Assembly: GCA_937951955.1 (NCBI GenBank)
Contig: CALGAD010000038.1
Location: forward strand, 1 to 53,535
DNA: 53,535 nucleotides
Direction of reading: 5' to 3'
Source of the DNA: an uncultured Bacillaceae bacterium
Lineage (GTDB): Bacteria > Bacillota > Bacilli > Bacillales > Caldibacillaceae
Shown: positions 42,434-50,885 of the stretch, piece by piece
Layout of the letters: every line of letters begins with the position of its first letter
Position numbering within the stretch: the stretch's first letter is position 1
The notes under the pieces: generated by a model
Told to the model about the DNA's origin: nothing
Seen by the model: the letters and a program-made list of their open reading frames with translations, nothing else
The model's database searches: none
Translations under genes and position numbers: made by a program

Positions 42434-42919
42434 ATGAAAGACTTCGAAACGTGGGTTAAAGAATTGACGCCGATGATTTATTCCATCATTCACCGCTTAA
42501 AAATTTACAAAAATCAGGAAGAATATTTTCAAATCGGCCTGATCGGATTATGGAAAGCCTATCAAACTTACAATCCGGAAAAAAGCACGTTTCCGACTTA
42601 TGCCTATCACTATATCCGGGGATATATCCTAACGGAATTGAGGGCAAATTATCGGAGGGAAGATGGGGAATTAAATTTAACCGATTACGAATGGCGTATC
42701 ATACCCGATCTGGATGAGTTTGCCGACCCGGAATACCAATTCCAGGTTGTAGAGGATCTCAACGATTTAAGCCCGCACCTCAGGCAAGTGATTATCATGC
42801 ACTATTTGTATGGGTATCCATTAAAAGAAATAGCCCGCCAATTCAATATCAGTTACTCTACAATCAAGCGCTGGAAAAGTGAAGCGATATCGTTATTAAA
42901 AGAAAAATTTCATCAATAA
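42434..42919 (+). CDS. Small sigma-70 family alternative sigma factor
   Basis: 161 aa. The sigma2 region covers about residues 1-75 (EYFQIGLIGLWKAYQTYNPEKSTFPTYAYHYIRGYI is region 2.1-2.3-like). The sigma4 helix-turn-helix covers about 105-160 (LSPHLRQVIIMHYLYGYPLKEIARQFNISYSTIKRWKSEAI). It is smaller than SigA-type factors and similar in size to SigH/ComX and SigO-like factors; the exact subgroup is not resolved. AAAGGGAG precedes the ATG. The next gene is a ComK-family regulator 258 bp downstream on the same strand. No anti-sigma gene is adjacent. Confidence 0.85.
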   Translation: MKDFETWVKELTPMIYSIIHRLKIYKNQEEYFQIGLIGLWKAYQTYNPEKSTFPTYAYHYIRGYILTELRANYRREDGELNLTDYEWRIIPDLDEFADPEYQFQVVEDLNDLSPHLRQVIIMHYLYGYPLKEIARQFNISYSTIKRWKSEAISLLKEKFHQ

Positions 42920-43177
42920 TACAAAAAACGAACTAATATAATGCTTTTGACCTAATTCATTGGAAAAATTTGAATTTTTTTAGTAAAAAAGAAGGAATTT
43001 TATCATATTTATAGAATATAATATTAACTCGAATTTTTATTAATTTTTACACGAAATCTATCTAAGAATGAGAGTTTTTCAATTTCCATTTGATCACTCA
43101 GTATCAGGCTAAATCACATTCGAGAAATTTAATGATGTTCCATTCAAAAATCAATTACGGAAAAGGAGGGTCTTTCT

Positions 43178-43726
43178 ATGGATTACATCATTAATACGAG
43201 AACATTAGCTTTGATCACTGAGTTTGACCAATATGGAAATGAAAACACTCTAGTCCATGAACTTACCGATACATTTATCATTAATAAGAGGCCGATTGAA
43301 ATTGTCGAAGCTTCGTTCAATTATTTAGGGAACGGGTTGGAGGGAGCGATGAGAGGAGCAAGGCAAATTTTAAACAAAAAGAAGCTCGTTCCTGTTGCCC
43401 TGCACGTTCCATTAGGAATCATTCTCTTTCCCTGTAAACTTGCAAAACGGGAGGGAATCGCCTGGCTGATCAATAAGTGTATTTATACCGCCGAGGCGAT
43501 TGCCGATAAAATCACAAGAGTTTATTTAATTAATGGTGCCAGGGTGGAAGTGGCCATGAGCTTTCCTGTCTTCCAGGACAAGCGTAATCAATCTTCATTT
43601 TTATATACGACTTTAAATGGCCGCTACGATTTAAATAATTGGCCCAGTCCCTTTTTAAACGAGGATGTGAAGAAAATCGCCGAGAAAAAGGCGGAATACA
43701 TCGTGTTGAAAAAAGATGAAGATTAA
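43178..43726 (+). CDS. ComK-family competence transcription factor
   Basis: 182 aa. The family pattern is visible: an N-terminal YIINTRTLALITEFDQYGN, then PIEIVEASFNYLGNGLEGAMRGA, the central PVALHVPLGIILFPC...AWLIN block and a C-terminal FLYTTLNGRYDLN. In B. subtilis ComK switches on DNA-uptake genes. This copy lacks several residues of B. subtilis ComK, including a Cys in the N-terminal SC motif, so it may be a ComK2-like paralogue. A strong ribosome site (AAAGGAGGG) is present. Confidence 0.78.
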   Translation: MDYIINTRTLALITEFDQYGNENTLVHELTDTFIINKRPIEIVEASFNYLGNGLEGAMRGARQILNKKKLVPVALHVPLGIILFPCKLAKREGIAWLINKCIYTAEAIADKITRVYLINGARVEVAMSFPVFQDKRNQSSFLYTTLNGRYDLNNWPSPFLNEDVKKIAEKKAEYIVLKKDED

Positions 43727-43753
43727 ACATGCCGTAGCGAACGTCTTCATGGA

Positions 43754-43782
43754 TAGAAAAACGCCCCTTGTGAGGGGCGTTT
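43754..43782 (-). terminator. Terminator between comK-like gene and the converging monooxygenase gene
   Basis: A perfect 10-bp stem AAACGCCCCT/AGGGGCGTTT with loop TGTG, followed on the minus strand by TTCTATC (after TTT in the stem). It probably serves both converging genes. Confidence 0.8.
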
Positions 43783-43799
43783 GCTAATGGTAATGAAAA

Positions 43800-44792
43800 T
43801 TATTTTTGGACGGTTTGTGTCGCCTTTTTCGCAAAACGATCAATAGCCCGTTGATACCCTTCTTTTAATTCCGCCACGATTTCTGACACCGTTTGGATTT
43901 GCTTAATGGATCCCACACCTTGTCCCGCTCCCCAAATATCTTTCCAGGCTTTCACGCCTTTACTTTTCAACTCGGAAAAATCAATCGTCTCTTTCTTCTT
44001 TAAGTTTTCCGGATCTAACCCGGCCCGATACATGCTCTGGATTAAATAATTCGCATGGATACCGCTAAAAGCGTCGGTATATACAATATCTTCAATCGAT
44101 GCCGCTAAAACCGCCTGCTTGTATTCATCCTGAGCGCTGCTTTCAACAGATGGAATAAAGCGCGTCCCAATATAGGCAAAATCAGCCCCTGCCAGTTCGG
44201 CGATTAAAACATCTTCTCCCTTTGTCAATCCACCAGCGAGAGCAAGCGGTCCATCGAAAAATTCCCGCACTTCATGAACGAAGGAAATCGGATTGTACGT
44301 TCCCCCGTGTCCACCGGCACCGGCAGCAACAAGGACGATACCATCCGCTCCTTTTTCAATGGATTTTTTTGCATGTTTAATATTGATGACATCGGAAAAG
44401 ACGACACCCCCGTATTCATGGACTACCTCCACCACGGGTGCCGGACTCCCAAGGGAAGTGATTACTAGTGGCGGTTGATACTTTTTAATCAGTTCCAAAT
44501 CTTCCACGTACCGTTTATTTGTCCGGTGAACGATGAAGTTCACACCCCACGGTGCAATCTTTTTATCGGGATGCTCCCGTTTTAAGCGGTCTAGCTCGGC
44601 CGTGATTTCCTGCAGCCATCCTTCTAAAATCGTTTCCGTCCGGGCATTTAATACCGGAAATGTCCCGATGATACCCGACTTACAAGCTTCGATAACCATG
44701 GCGGGATTACTGATTAAAAACATGGGCGCCATAATGACTGGAATTTCAACAGATTTTTTTAATCGTTCTGTAACCGTTGACAAAATCCCCAT
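43800..44792 (-). CDS. Nitronate monooxygenase-like FMN enzyme
   Basis: About 330 aa. It is a TIM-barrel flavoprotein with an N-terminal VIMAPMFLISNPAMV, a phosphate-binding region (GADGIVLVAAGAGGHGG, then ALAGGLTKGEDV) and AYIGTRFIPS. Relatives oxidise nitronates or reduce enoyl substrates; the substrate here is unknown. The start is uncertain: ATG 44792 sits directly on AAAGGGG, ATG 44810 lacks a good site, and TTG 44783 has good spacing. A longer frame from 44906 would translate array E and is rejected. Confidence 0.85.
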   Translation of the reverse strand: MGILSTVTERLKKSVEIPVIMAPMFLISNPAMVIEACKSGIIGTFPVLNARTETILEGWLQEITAELDRLKREHPDKKIAPWGVNFIVHRTNKRYVEDLELIKKYQPPLVITSLGSPAPVVEVVHEYGGVVFSDVINIKHAKKSIEKGADGIVLVAAGAGGHGGTYNPISFVHEVREFFDGPLALAGGLTKGEDVLIAELAGADFAYIGTRFIPSVESSAQDEYKQAVLAASIEDIVYTDAFSGIHANYLIQSMYRAGLDPENLKKKETIDFSELKSKGVKAWKDIWGAGQGVGSIKQIQTVSEIVAELKEGYQRAIDRFAKKATQTVQK

Positions 44793-44835
44793 CCCCTTTC
44801 TGTTTGTCATTCTTTGCTCGCACGGTGGTGGAAAG

Positions 44836-45003
44836 TCTCGCGAATTGTTGTAGAGGTTTCGCGCTTTATACCAGTTCTTTCGCGATTCTTCCTTTTGGTT
44901 TCGCAATTTGCTTTATCTCTTTCGCGAATTCCGGCTCTCGTCTTGCGAATTTGGCCCCTTCTTTCGTGAATTCCCCCTGGACTTTCGCGCATGCAAACCG
45001 TAT
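44836..45003 (+). repeat. 21-bp phased repeat array E (8 units, different core)
   Basis: Units start at 44836, 44857, 44878, 44899, 44920, 44941, 44962 and 44983, exactly 21 bp apart. The core is TTTCGCGAATT, containing the palindrome TTCGCGAA, followed by about 10 variable bases. Variants include TCTCGCGAATT, TTTCGCAATTT and TTTCGTGAATT. The period is the same as in arrays A-D but the core sequence is different. It lies upstream of the monooxygenase gene. The 45004-45176 stretch has no confident gene. Confidence 0.9.
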
Positions 45004-45176
45004 ACCTTTTATCCAATCCCAAATAACAGGTCCGGGCCAACTTGCGACACCGCTCCACCATGCAATCTTTACCCCAATTATACATAAACCAACCATTCAA
45101 ATCGCCCGCAAATGCTCAAACAACAAAAAAACAAGGAACAACCGAAAAATATGTTGCCCCCTGTCCTAGACATGCT

Positions 45177-45662
45177 TTATTTAACTTGATAATCCGTTAA
45201 CACATACTGACCGTGTTCATTTTGATAATACTCAATCGTTAGCGGTGTATCACTGCTTAATTCCCCTAATTCTACAGCAAGACCTGGATCCACCTGTAAA
45301 GCGATATATCCTTCGCTTGTTTTCACTTCAATCGTATGGGGATCGGCAAGACCAACAAAGATCACTTCTTCTTTCATAAGCTCAACCCCGCTAAATCCAG
45401 GAGACTGGCCTTCGCTTCCTTCACCTTCATTCGCATCCGAACCTCCGCCAGCATTATCTCCATTTTCCTCGTCTTTGCTGGAGACGGGTGTATCTGGATC
45501 ACTGGTGGTCGTTTCTTCATCGGTTACTACGGATGTCGATTGCTCTGCATCTTCGGTAACACTATCATTTTCTGCAGCTTCATTATTCGAACCTGCGCCA
45601 CAGCCAACTAAAAAGGCAACTGCAAACAGACTTATGATCATTAACCATGCGAATTTTTTCAT
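45177..45662 (-). CDS. Lipoprotein of unknown function
   Basis: 161 aa from the ATG at 45662, with GAGGTGATT upstream. The signal peptide ends with lipobox LVGC (Cys at about residue 21). A low-complexity acidic Ser/Thr/Glu/Gly region (about 25-95) leads to a small beta-rich domain (about 100-160; VGLADPHTIEVKTSEGYIALQV). I do not recognise the family. The linker probably spans the cell wall. Confidence 0.8.
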   Translation of the reverse strand: MKKFAWLMIISLFAVAFLVGCGAGSNNEAAENDSVTEDAEQSTSVVTDEETTTSDPDTPVSSKDEENGDNAGGGSDANEGEGSEGQSPGFSGVELMKEEVIFVGLADPHTIEVKTSEGYIALQVDPGLAVELGELSSDTPLTIEYYQNEHGQYVLTDYQVK

Positions 45663-45783
45663 AATAATCACCTCACTGAATATGTCGATGAAACAATTAA
45701 AAGGTTACAACCAATATAATAAATTATTGAACGAAAGAAATTAAGTGTGATTAAAGAAAAATCATTTATTAGGCTGAAAGAAC

Positions 45784-45812
45784 TAGACCTTTTGTCCTAA
45801 GCATGATATTAT
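45784..45812 (+). promoter_or_regulatory. SigA-like promoter of the GGDEF-EAL-PilZ gene
   Basis: TAGACC, a 17-bp spacer and TATTAT, about 45 bp before the start codon. Confidence 0.55.
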
Positions 45813-45856
45813 CTTTGCGAAAATGTTAACAAATAACATTTTTGGAGGGTTTTTAC

Positions 45857-47677
45857 ATGGCATTGAAGTATTTAACCCGAAAATTTCATCACCTTCAAAA
45901 ATACCAAATTGAACATGGTCAACTAAATGACAATTTAATGGATGAACAAACAAACTTTTCAAACCTTACATACCGCCGGAAATTTCTTGAAGAGAAATTA
46001 CGCCAATCGAAAAACCAACCGTTTGCTTTATTGGCGATCAAAATTAATGGATTTTCAGCCATTAATACAAATTTCGGCTTCGATACTGGCGATCAAGTCA
46101 TTTACAAAGTGTCCCAGCTACTAAAAGAATTTTTAAAAGGAAAAGGATTTTTATATCGCTTATACGGGAATGAGTGGGAAGCGGTTATCCACCCCTTGCG
46201 AAGTGAAAAATATATTATCAAACTGGCTCAGCAAATGATTAAAAAAATACAAGAACCTTTTAAAATACATGATCATATTATACATTTAAATGCCAATATA
46301 GGCATAAACCTCATTGAAAAAAATGATAAACGGACAATTGATACGATCTTGCAACAAACCCATACTGCGCTAAGAAAAGCAGTAGAACGCGGCTGCGGGA
46401 ATTATCAACTTTACTCTTCTGAGATGAGTAATGAGGCTTATAAAGCAATTCAACTGGAGTCAGATTTATATCAGGCATTTGAAAATCATGAACTATTCTT
46501 AAAATACGAACCGCAAGTAGATATTAAAACACAAACGGTAACTGGTGCTGAAGCACTTTTACACTGGAATCACCCGGTGTGGAGCGATCGTTATCCGTAT
46601 CAATTGATTTCTAGATTAGACCAAAATGATTATCTCCATGAGAAAGTAGCTCATTTTGTTATCGATACTATCTGTAAACAAATTAAAAATTGGCGTAGAA
46701 AAGGAAGTCCTGAACCAAAAGTATCCGTTAAATTATTTGCAAAAATATTTTTAAATCCTGACTTTGAAAACTGGATAAAAGCTACATTAAAAAAATACAT
46801 GATTCCGGCAGAATGTCTAGAAATTGAAATCTTAGAAAGTTACTTGTTACAAAACTCCGAAATCGCAAAAAAACAAATCAATCATTTACATAAAATAGGG
46901 GTTCAATTTTGTCTTGGTGACCTCGGAACTAACTATTCAACAATTACTTATTTAAAAGATTTACCAATACAGAAAATAAAAATCGACCGGTCATTCATCG
47001 ATAACCTTGATAAAAGCGAGCAAAATAAAATTATCGTTCGTTCGATTATCGATATTGGAAAAAAATTAGGAATAACCGTTTGCGCAGAAGGTGTAAAGAC
47101 AAGTGAACAGTTACAAATTTTGCGGGAATTCGAGTGTGATACAGTCCAAGGATCTTATATTTGTCTTCCATTATCCCATGATGAAGTAAGCGAATGGTAT
47201 ACAGCTAAACACTTTTTCTTCACAAAAAAATTAGAACGTGATCAAAAGAACCGACGCAAATATTTCCGGGTGAATTTACCGTTACCATTAAGTACACAAA
47301 TGACAATCATATCCTTTCGTAATCAAAAGGTTTCTCTCGGTACTGCTGAAGTACTTGTTATCGATTTAAGTCCAGGTGGTCTGCGGTTTATCAGCCACTT
47401 ACAGCTTCCCGTGCAAGAAAACATTATTTATCAATTTTCATCGGAATTGAATCACACATCTTTTCAAGTAAATGGTAAAATTATCTGGTTTGAGGAAATT
47501 CACCCCGGGATTTACGAATATGGATTAGAGTTTACAATTAGTGAAATCGAGCGAAATAAAATCGTACATTTACTGTTTCAAATTACCCCGAGACTTCGTG
47601 ACAATCCATATTCCCTCGAAGGTAATTTTATTTCGCAAAATCCAATTATTTATATCAAACAGAATTTTCTGATTTAG
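45857..47677 (+). CDS. Degenerate GGDEF-EAL protein with intact PilZ domain (probable c-di-GMP receptor)
   Basis: 606 aa from the ATG at 45857, with GGAGGG 8 bases upstream. The GGDEF domain (about 45-190) has YGNEWE in place of GGDEF, and Lys replaces the first metal-binding Asp. The EAL domain (about 205-450) keeps Glu in AEALLHW but has VSVKL for VSVNL, LGDLGTNYS for LDDFGTGYS and AEGVKT for AEGVET. The PilZ domain (about 465-580) keeps RRKYFR and DLSPGGLRF, the c-di-GMP contacts. No membrane helices are present. Most likely a cytosolic c-di-GMP sensor, not an enzyme. Confidence 0.9.
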   Translation: MALKYLTRKFHHLQKYQIEHGQLNDNLMDEQTNFSNLTYRRKFLEEKLRQSKNQPFALLAIKINGFSAINTNFGFDTGDQVIYKVSQLLKEFLKGKGFLYRLYGNEWEAVIHPLRSEKYIIKLAQQMIKKIQEPFKIHDHIIHLNANIGINLIEKNDKRTIDTILQQTHTALRKAVERGCGNYQLYSSEMSNEAYKAIQLESDLYQAFENHELFLKYEPQVDIKTQTVTGAEALLHWNHPVWSDRYPYQLISRLDQNDYLHEKVAHFVIDTICKQIKNWRRKGSPEPKVSVKLFAKIFLNPDFENWIKATLKKYMIPAECLEIEILESYLLQNSEIAKKQINHLHKIGVQFCLGDLGTNYSTITYLKDLPIQKIKIDRSFIDNLDKSEQNKIIVRSIIDIGKKLGITVCAEGVKTSEQLQILREFECDTVQGSYICLPLSHDEVSEWYTAKHFFFTKKLERDQKNRRKYFRVNLPLPLSTQMTIISFRNQKVSLGTAEVLVIDLSPGGLRFISHLQLPVQENIIYQFSSELNHTSFQVNGKIIWFEEIHPGIYEYGLEFTISEIERNKIVHLLFQITPRLRDNPYSLEGNFISQNPIIYIKQNFLI

Positions 47678-47707
47678 CTCTTCATAAAAATTAATGAAAA
47701 TTACAAG

Positions 47708-47745
47708 AAAAGCTCTCACCCTTTATCTATTAAAGTGAGAGCTTT
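47708..47745 (-). terminator. Terminator at the end of the amino-sugar operon
   Basis: An 11-bp stem AAAGCTCTCAC/GTGAGAGCTTT with a 16-base loop, followed on the minus strand by TCTTGT. It lies between converging genes and may also stop the plus-strand transcript. Confidence 0.75.
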
Positions 47746-47751
47746 CAATCA

Positions 47752-48684
47752 TTATTTCAGTTTTTCAATTTTAATTTGTTCCATACACCAGTCAATATTG
47801 GCTGGATTAATATACCCCGTTTTTTCTTCCATAGCATTTAAAATCCCCATAGCTATCCCATAGCGCATTAAGGTTGTTTTTTCAAGTTTTCTTGATAGTC
47901 CAGAGGCAAACCCTGCAATCACGGAATCACCTGATCCTACGGGATTGACTGCTTCCACTTTAGGAATCTGCACATTATAAATGGATTCTTGGTGTTTAAT
48001 CATAGCACCCTTCGAACCAAGGCTAACAACTACCCATTCAATATCTTGAAACGCCTGGTCTCCAAGCGCCACCATTAAGTCTTCCTGACTATTAATCTCT
48101 CTACCTAGAAAGCCTGCTAACTCTTCCCGGTTCGGTTTAATTAGATATGGTTTGGCTCTTCCCTTTAATGATGCATCCAATAGTTTCTCGTTTGTGTCCA
48201 ATAAAACAAGCTTTTCATGTTGAGAGCATAATTCAATGATACGCTGGTAAAAATTTGTCGGTACACCTTTTGGCAAGCTTCCGGAAATAGTTACAAGATC
48301 TACTTGAGGGAGAATTTTGATAAAGTTAGATAAAAAATGTTCAATTTCCTCATCTTGAATAACAGGTCCACTTTCTAAAATTTCCGTTTGCATCCCTTCA
48401 TGGATAACGGCGATACAGTTTCTTGTTTTTCCACTAATCGGCACAAACAAATCGACGATACATTCTTTTTTTAGTTCTGAGCGAATAAATTCACCTAACT
48501 CGCCACCTAAAAATCCTGTCGCACCTACATCTGCATCTAATTGTTTGAGCACCCGGCTGACATTTAGACCTTTGCCACCAGCTGTTTTAATTACTTGATC
48601 GACACGATTCACTTCATCGATGGAAAAGTAATCTAATGTATATTTAATATCCACAGAAGGGTTTAACGTCACAGTTAAAATCAA
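47752..48684 (-). CDS. PfkB-family 1-phosphofructokinase / tagatose-6-phosphate kinase
   Basis: 310 aa. Sugar-binding AGGKGLNVSRVL (about residue 36) and the anion-hole/catalytic NPVGSGDSVIAGFA (about residue 250) are characteristic of the LacC/FruK branch. Next to a class II tagatose-bisphosphate aldolase and an AgaS-type protein, tagatose 6-phosphate is the likely substrate. Fructose 1-phosphate is possible. Confidence 0.88.
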   Translation of the reverse strand: MILTVTLNPSVDIKYTLDYFSIDEVNRVDQVIKTAGGKGLNVSRVLKQLDADVGATGFLGGELGEFIRSELKKECIVDLFVPISGKTRNCIAVIHEGMQTEILESGPVIQDEEIEHFLSNFIKILPQVDLVTISGSLPKGVPTNFYQRIIELCSQHEKLVLLDTNEKLLDASLKGRAKPYLIKPNREELAGFLGREINSQEDLMVALGDQAFQDIEWVVVSLGSKGAMIKHQESIYNVQIPKVEAVNPVGSGDSVIAGFASGLSRKLEKTTLMRYGIAMGILNAMEEKTGYINPANIDWCMEQIKIEKLK

Positions 48685-48727
48685 TTATATCACCCAAATT
48701 CCTTTATTCTTTGTTTAGAAATGTGCA

Positions 48728-49585
48728 TTAGACTCTATCATAACTTTTACAAATTAATATTTTCTCGCGAACTGTTTCTTTCATTTTCGCTTTTGCTGCG
48801 GACATGTATTTTCTCGGATCCGTTTCATCAGGGTGAGCTACTAAATATTCCCGCAATGCCGTTGAGAAAGGAATCTTCAATTCTGTTGATACATTCACTT
48901 TCGTAATCCCAAGGGAAATACATTTTTGCACATCTTCTTTAGATATTCCTGATGCCCCATGCAACACAAGTGGAATATCTACTAAACTTCTAATTTTTTC
49001 TAAGCGTTCAAAATCCAATTTCGGTTCTGCTTTATACAATCCGTGGGCCGTTCCAATAGCAACAGCTAAAGAATCGATGCCCGTTTGTTTCACAAATTCC
49101 ACCGCAGCATCTGGATCTGTATAAACAGCATCTTTTTCATCAACGGTCATATCGTCTTCCTGACCGACAAGTCGTCCCAACTCCGCTTCAACGGTAGCGC
49201 CATATTCATGGGCGGTAGCAACGACTTTTTTCGTAATCGCAATATTTTCTTCAAAAGGAAGATGGGAACCGTCAATCATTACAGATTTTGTCCCCAATTT
49301 TAAAGATTCAAGGATCGATTCATAAGAATCATGGTGATCCAAGTGGAGAGCGATCGGGATATCGTATTCCTTCGCTGCTGTTTCCGCAATAGCTTGGATA
49401 TAAGCCCGTCCGGCAAAGTTCATTGTTCCCGGAGTAGCAGCAAGTATAACCGGCGAACGCATTTCCGCAGCCGTTTCAACGACGGTTTGAATGGTTTCTA
49501 AATTGTGGATGTTAAAAGCCGGGACAGCGTAACCTTCCTTTTGTGCATTCAATAACATGTCTTTAGTATTTAATAATGTTTTCAT
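48728..49585 (-). CDS. Class II tagatose/fructose-bisphosphate aldolase (GatY/KbaY type)
   Basis: 285 aa. Zinc-ligand His residues lie in ALHLDHHDS (about 80), GTAHGLY (about 178) and LHGASG (about 207). The acidic loop EAELGRLVGQEDD is present. It splits tagatose 1,6-bisphosphate (or fructose 1,6-bisphosphate) into glyceraldehyde 3-phosphate and dihydroxyacetone phosphate. It lies between the kinase and the SIS-domain gene in one operon. Confidence 0.9.
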   Translation of the reverse strand: MKTLLNTKDMLLNAQKEGYAVPAFNIHNLETIQTVVETAAEMRSPVILAATPGTMNFAGRAYIQAIAETAAKEYDIPIALHLDHHDSYESILESLKLGTKSVMIDGSHLPFEENIAITKKVVATAHEYGATVEAELGRLVGQEDDMTVDEKDAVYTDPDAAVEFVKQTGIDSLAVAIGTAHGLYKAEPKLDFERLEKIRSLVDIPLVLHGASGISKEDVQKCISLGITKVNVSTELKIPFSTALREYLVAHPDETDPRKYMSAAKAKMKETVREKILICKSYDRV

Positions 49586-49636
49586 ATTCCTTTCCTTTCC
49601 TTCTATTTTAGTGTGGATTTTAAATCGTATAAATAT

Positions 49637-50818
49637 TTATTCATCTTCCCATTTATAAATGGTTACTCCTTTAACAACCCGGTTTACACTTCCATCCGTA
49701 ACTGGGTTATCTGGAGTGATCCCCAATTGTATTGATTTTTTTAATGCTAATGTTTGAGCAAAAAGAGTATTAAGTAGTGCAAAATATATTTCTTTATTCA
49801 ATTTCTTGTCGTTATGATTAAAAGCTATCACCCAGTCAGCCCACTTTCTTAAGTTATCTTCACTATCAGATAACGCGACAATTTTTACCGGAAAAGTTCC
49901 GTTAGCAATTTCCTTCAAAATGTCTATATCATATTGTTTTGTATATGGATTCTGAGAAATGAACAATACGACTAAAGTTGTTTCGTTTAAAAAAGTTTTT
50001 GGACCGTGCCGGAAACCCAGGGAAGACTCATAGACCGAAGCAACCTGTCCATTCGTTAGCTCCAGCATTTTTAAAGCCGCTTCTCGAGTAAGTTTTCCAA
50101 GGGATCCAGAACCTAGAAAAACAATTCGCTCAAAATTATGCTTTATAATATCTTCTGTTACCTCATCGATTTCTGATAACAACTGTGATGCATAATCAGC
50201 AAAAAAATAAGTACTTTCAATAGAACATTTCTTAGAAAAGAGTTGATAGGCTACGAGGAGCATGCTCGTAAAACTACTTGTCATAGCAAAGGAGCGGTCA
50301 TTGACTTCATCAGGTAATAAAACTAGCAAACTATTCTTATCGCATTTTACTTTCTGTGCCAATTCTCCATCCTTATTACAAGTTATGACGATATGATATA
50401 AGTGACGGATGATTTTTTCTGCGAGTTCAATCGTCGCCACGCTTTCCGGGCTATTCCCTGAACGAGCAAAAGATACGAGAATCGTGGGTTCCTCACTATT
50501 TAAAAATTGCATTGGATTGGAAACAATATCCGTTGTAGCAATTGCTTCAAAACGTATATTTTTATGTCTCTGTTCGTTTAATGCAGGAACCAGGACATCA
50601 CCTATAAATGCTGAAGTTCCTGCTCCTGTAAAAATAACGCGGAGCGTGTCTTTTTCATGTTTATTGTAAATTTGTGCAAAAAAATTATCCCATTCTTCCT
50701 TTTTTACCTCTATTTCGTTCATAATCTTAATCCATACCTCTGGCTGTTGATATATTTCTTTTGTCGTATGAATAGCCCCTATCTGTCTTAAATGCTCTTC
50801 AGAGAGTTGAAATACCAT
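49637..50818 (-). CDS. AgaS-type SIS-domain sugar isomerase/deaminase
   Basis: 393 aa from the ATG at 50818, with GAGGTGG upstream. Two SIS domains are visible (FTGAGTSAFIGD at about 60 and FLGSGSLGKLTREAALKMLE at about 235), with the phosphosugar loop SFARSGNSPESVA. AgaS proteins act as galactosamine-6-phosphate deaminase/isomerase, feeding tagatose 6-phosphate to the kinase and aldolase encoded downstream. The amino-sugar deacetylase and transporter are not in this window. Confidence 0.88.
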   Translation of the reverse strand: MVFQLSEEHLRQIGAIHTTKEIYQQPEVWIKIMNEIEVKKEEWDNFFAQIYNKHEKDTLRVIFTGAGTSAFIGDVLVPALNEQRHKNIRFEAIATTDIVSNPMQFLNSEEPTILVSFARSGNSPESVATIELAEKIIRHLYHIVITCNKDGELAQKVKCDKNSLLVLLPDEVNDRSFAMTSSFTSMLLVAYQLFSKKCSIESTYFFADYASQLLSEIDEVTEDIIKHNFERIVFLGSGSLGKLTREAALKMLELTNGQVASVYESSLGFRHGPKTFLNETTLVVLFISQNPYTKQYDIDILKEIANGTFPVKIVALSDSEDNLRKWADWVIAFNHNDKKLNKEIYFALLNTLFAQTLALKKSIQLGITPDNPVTDGSVNRVVKGVTIYKWEDE

Positions 50819-50849
50819 TCTCCCCACCTCATTCCCAATTAGTTGAACT

Positions 50850-50873
50850 ACTGGTAATGTTGTCATAACCAGT
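50850..50873. promoter_or_regulatory. Probable GntR operator ahead of agaS
   Basis: ACTGGT and ACCAGT form an inverted repeat 12 bp apart. On the minus strand TGGTTATGACAAC resembles the NagR/DasR-type site (TGGTATAGACAAC). It lies in the 67-bp gap between the GntR gene and agaS. Confidence 0.55.
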
Positions 50874-50885
50874 TATTTAGAAATG

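Noticed and set aside
42920..43177. ComK boxes (AAAA-N5-TTTT pairs) upstream of the comK-like gene
   Set aside because: A and T runs are frequent but the nearest matches have 6-8 bp gaps rather than 5; the region is too AT-rich to be convincing.
44866..45096. Minus-strand frame with a Trp-rich hydrophobic start running into array E
   Set aside because: Only a weak ribosome site, and the C-terminal half is just repeat translation. An overlapping frame (44807-45100) is equally open, showing the repeat itself lacks stops.
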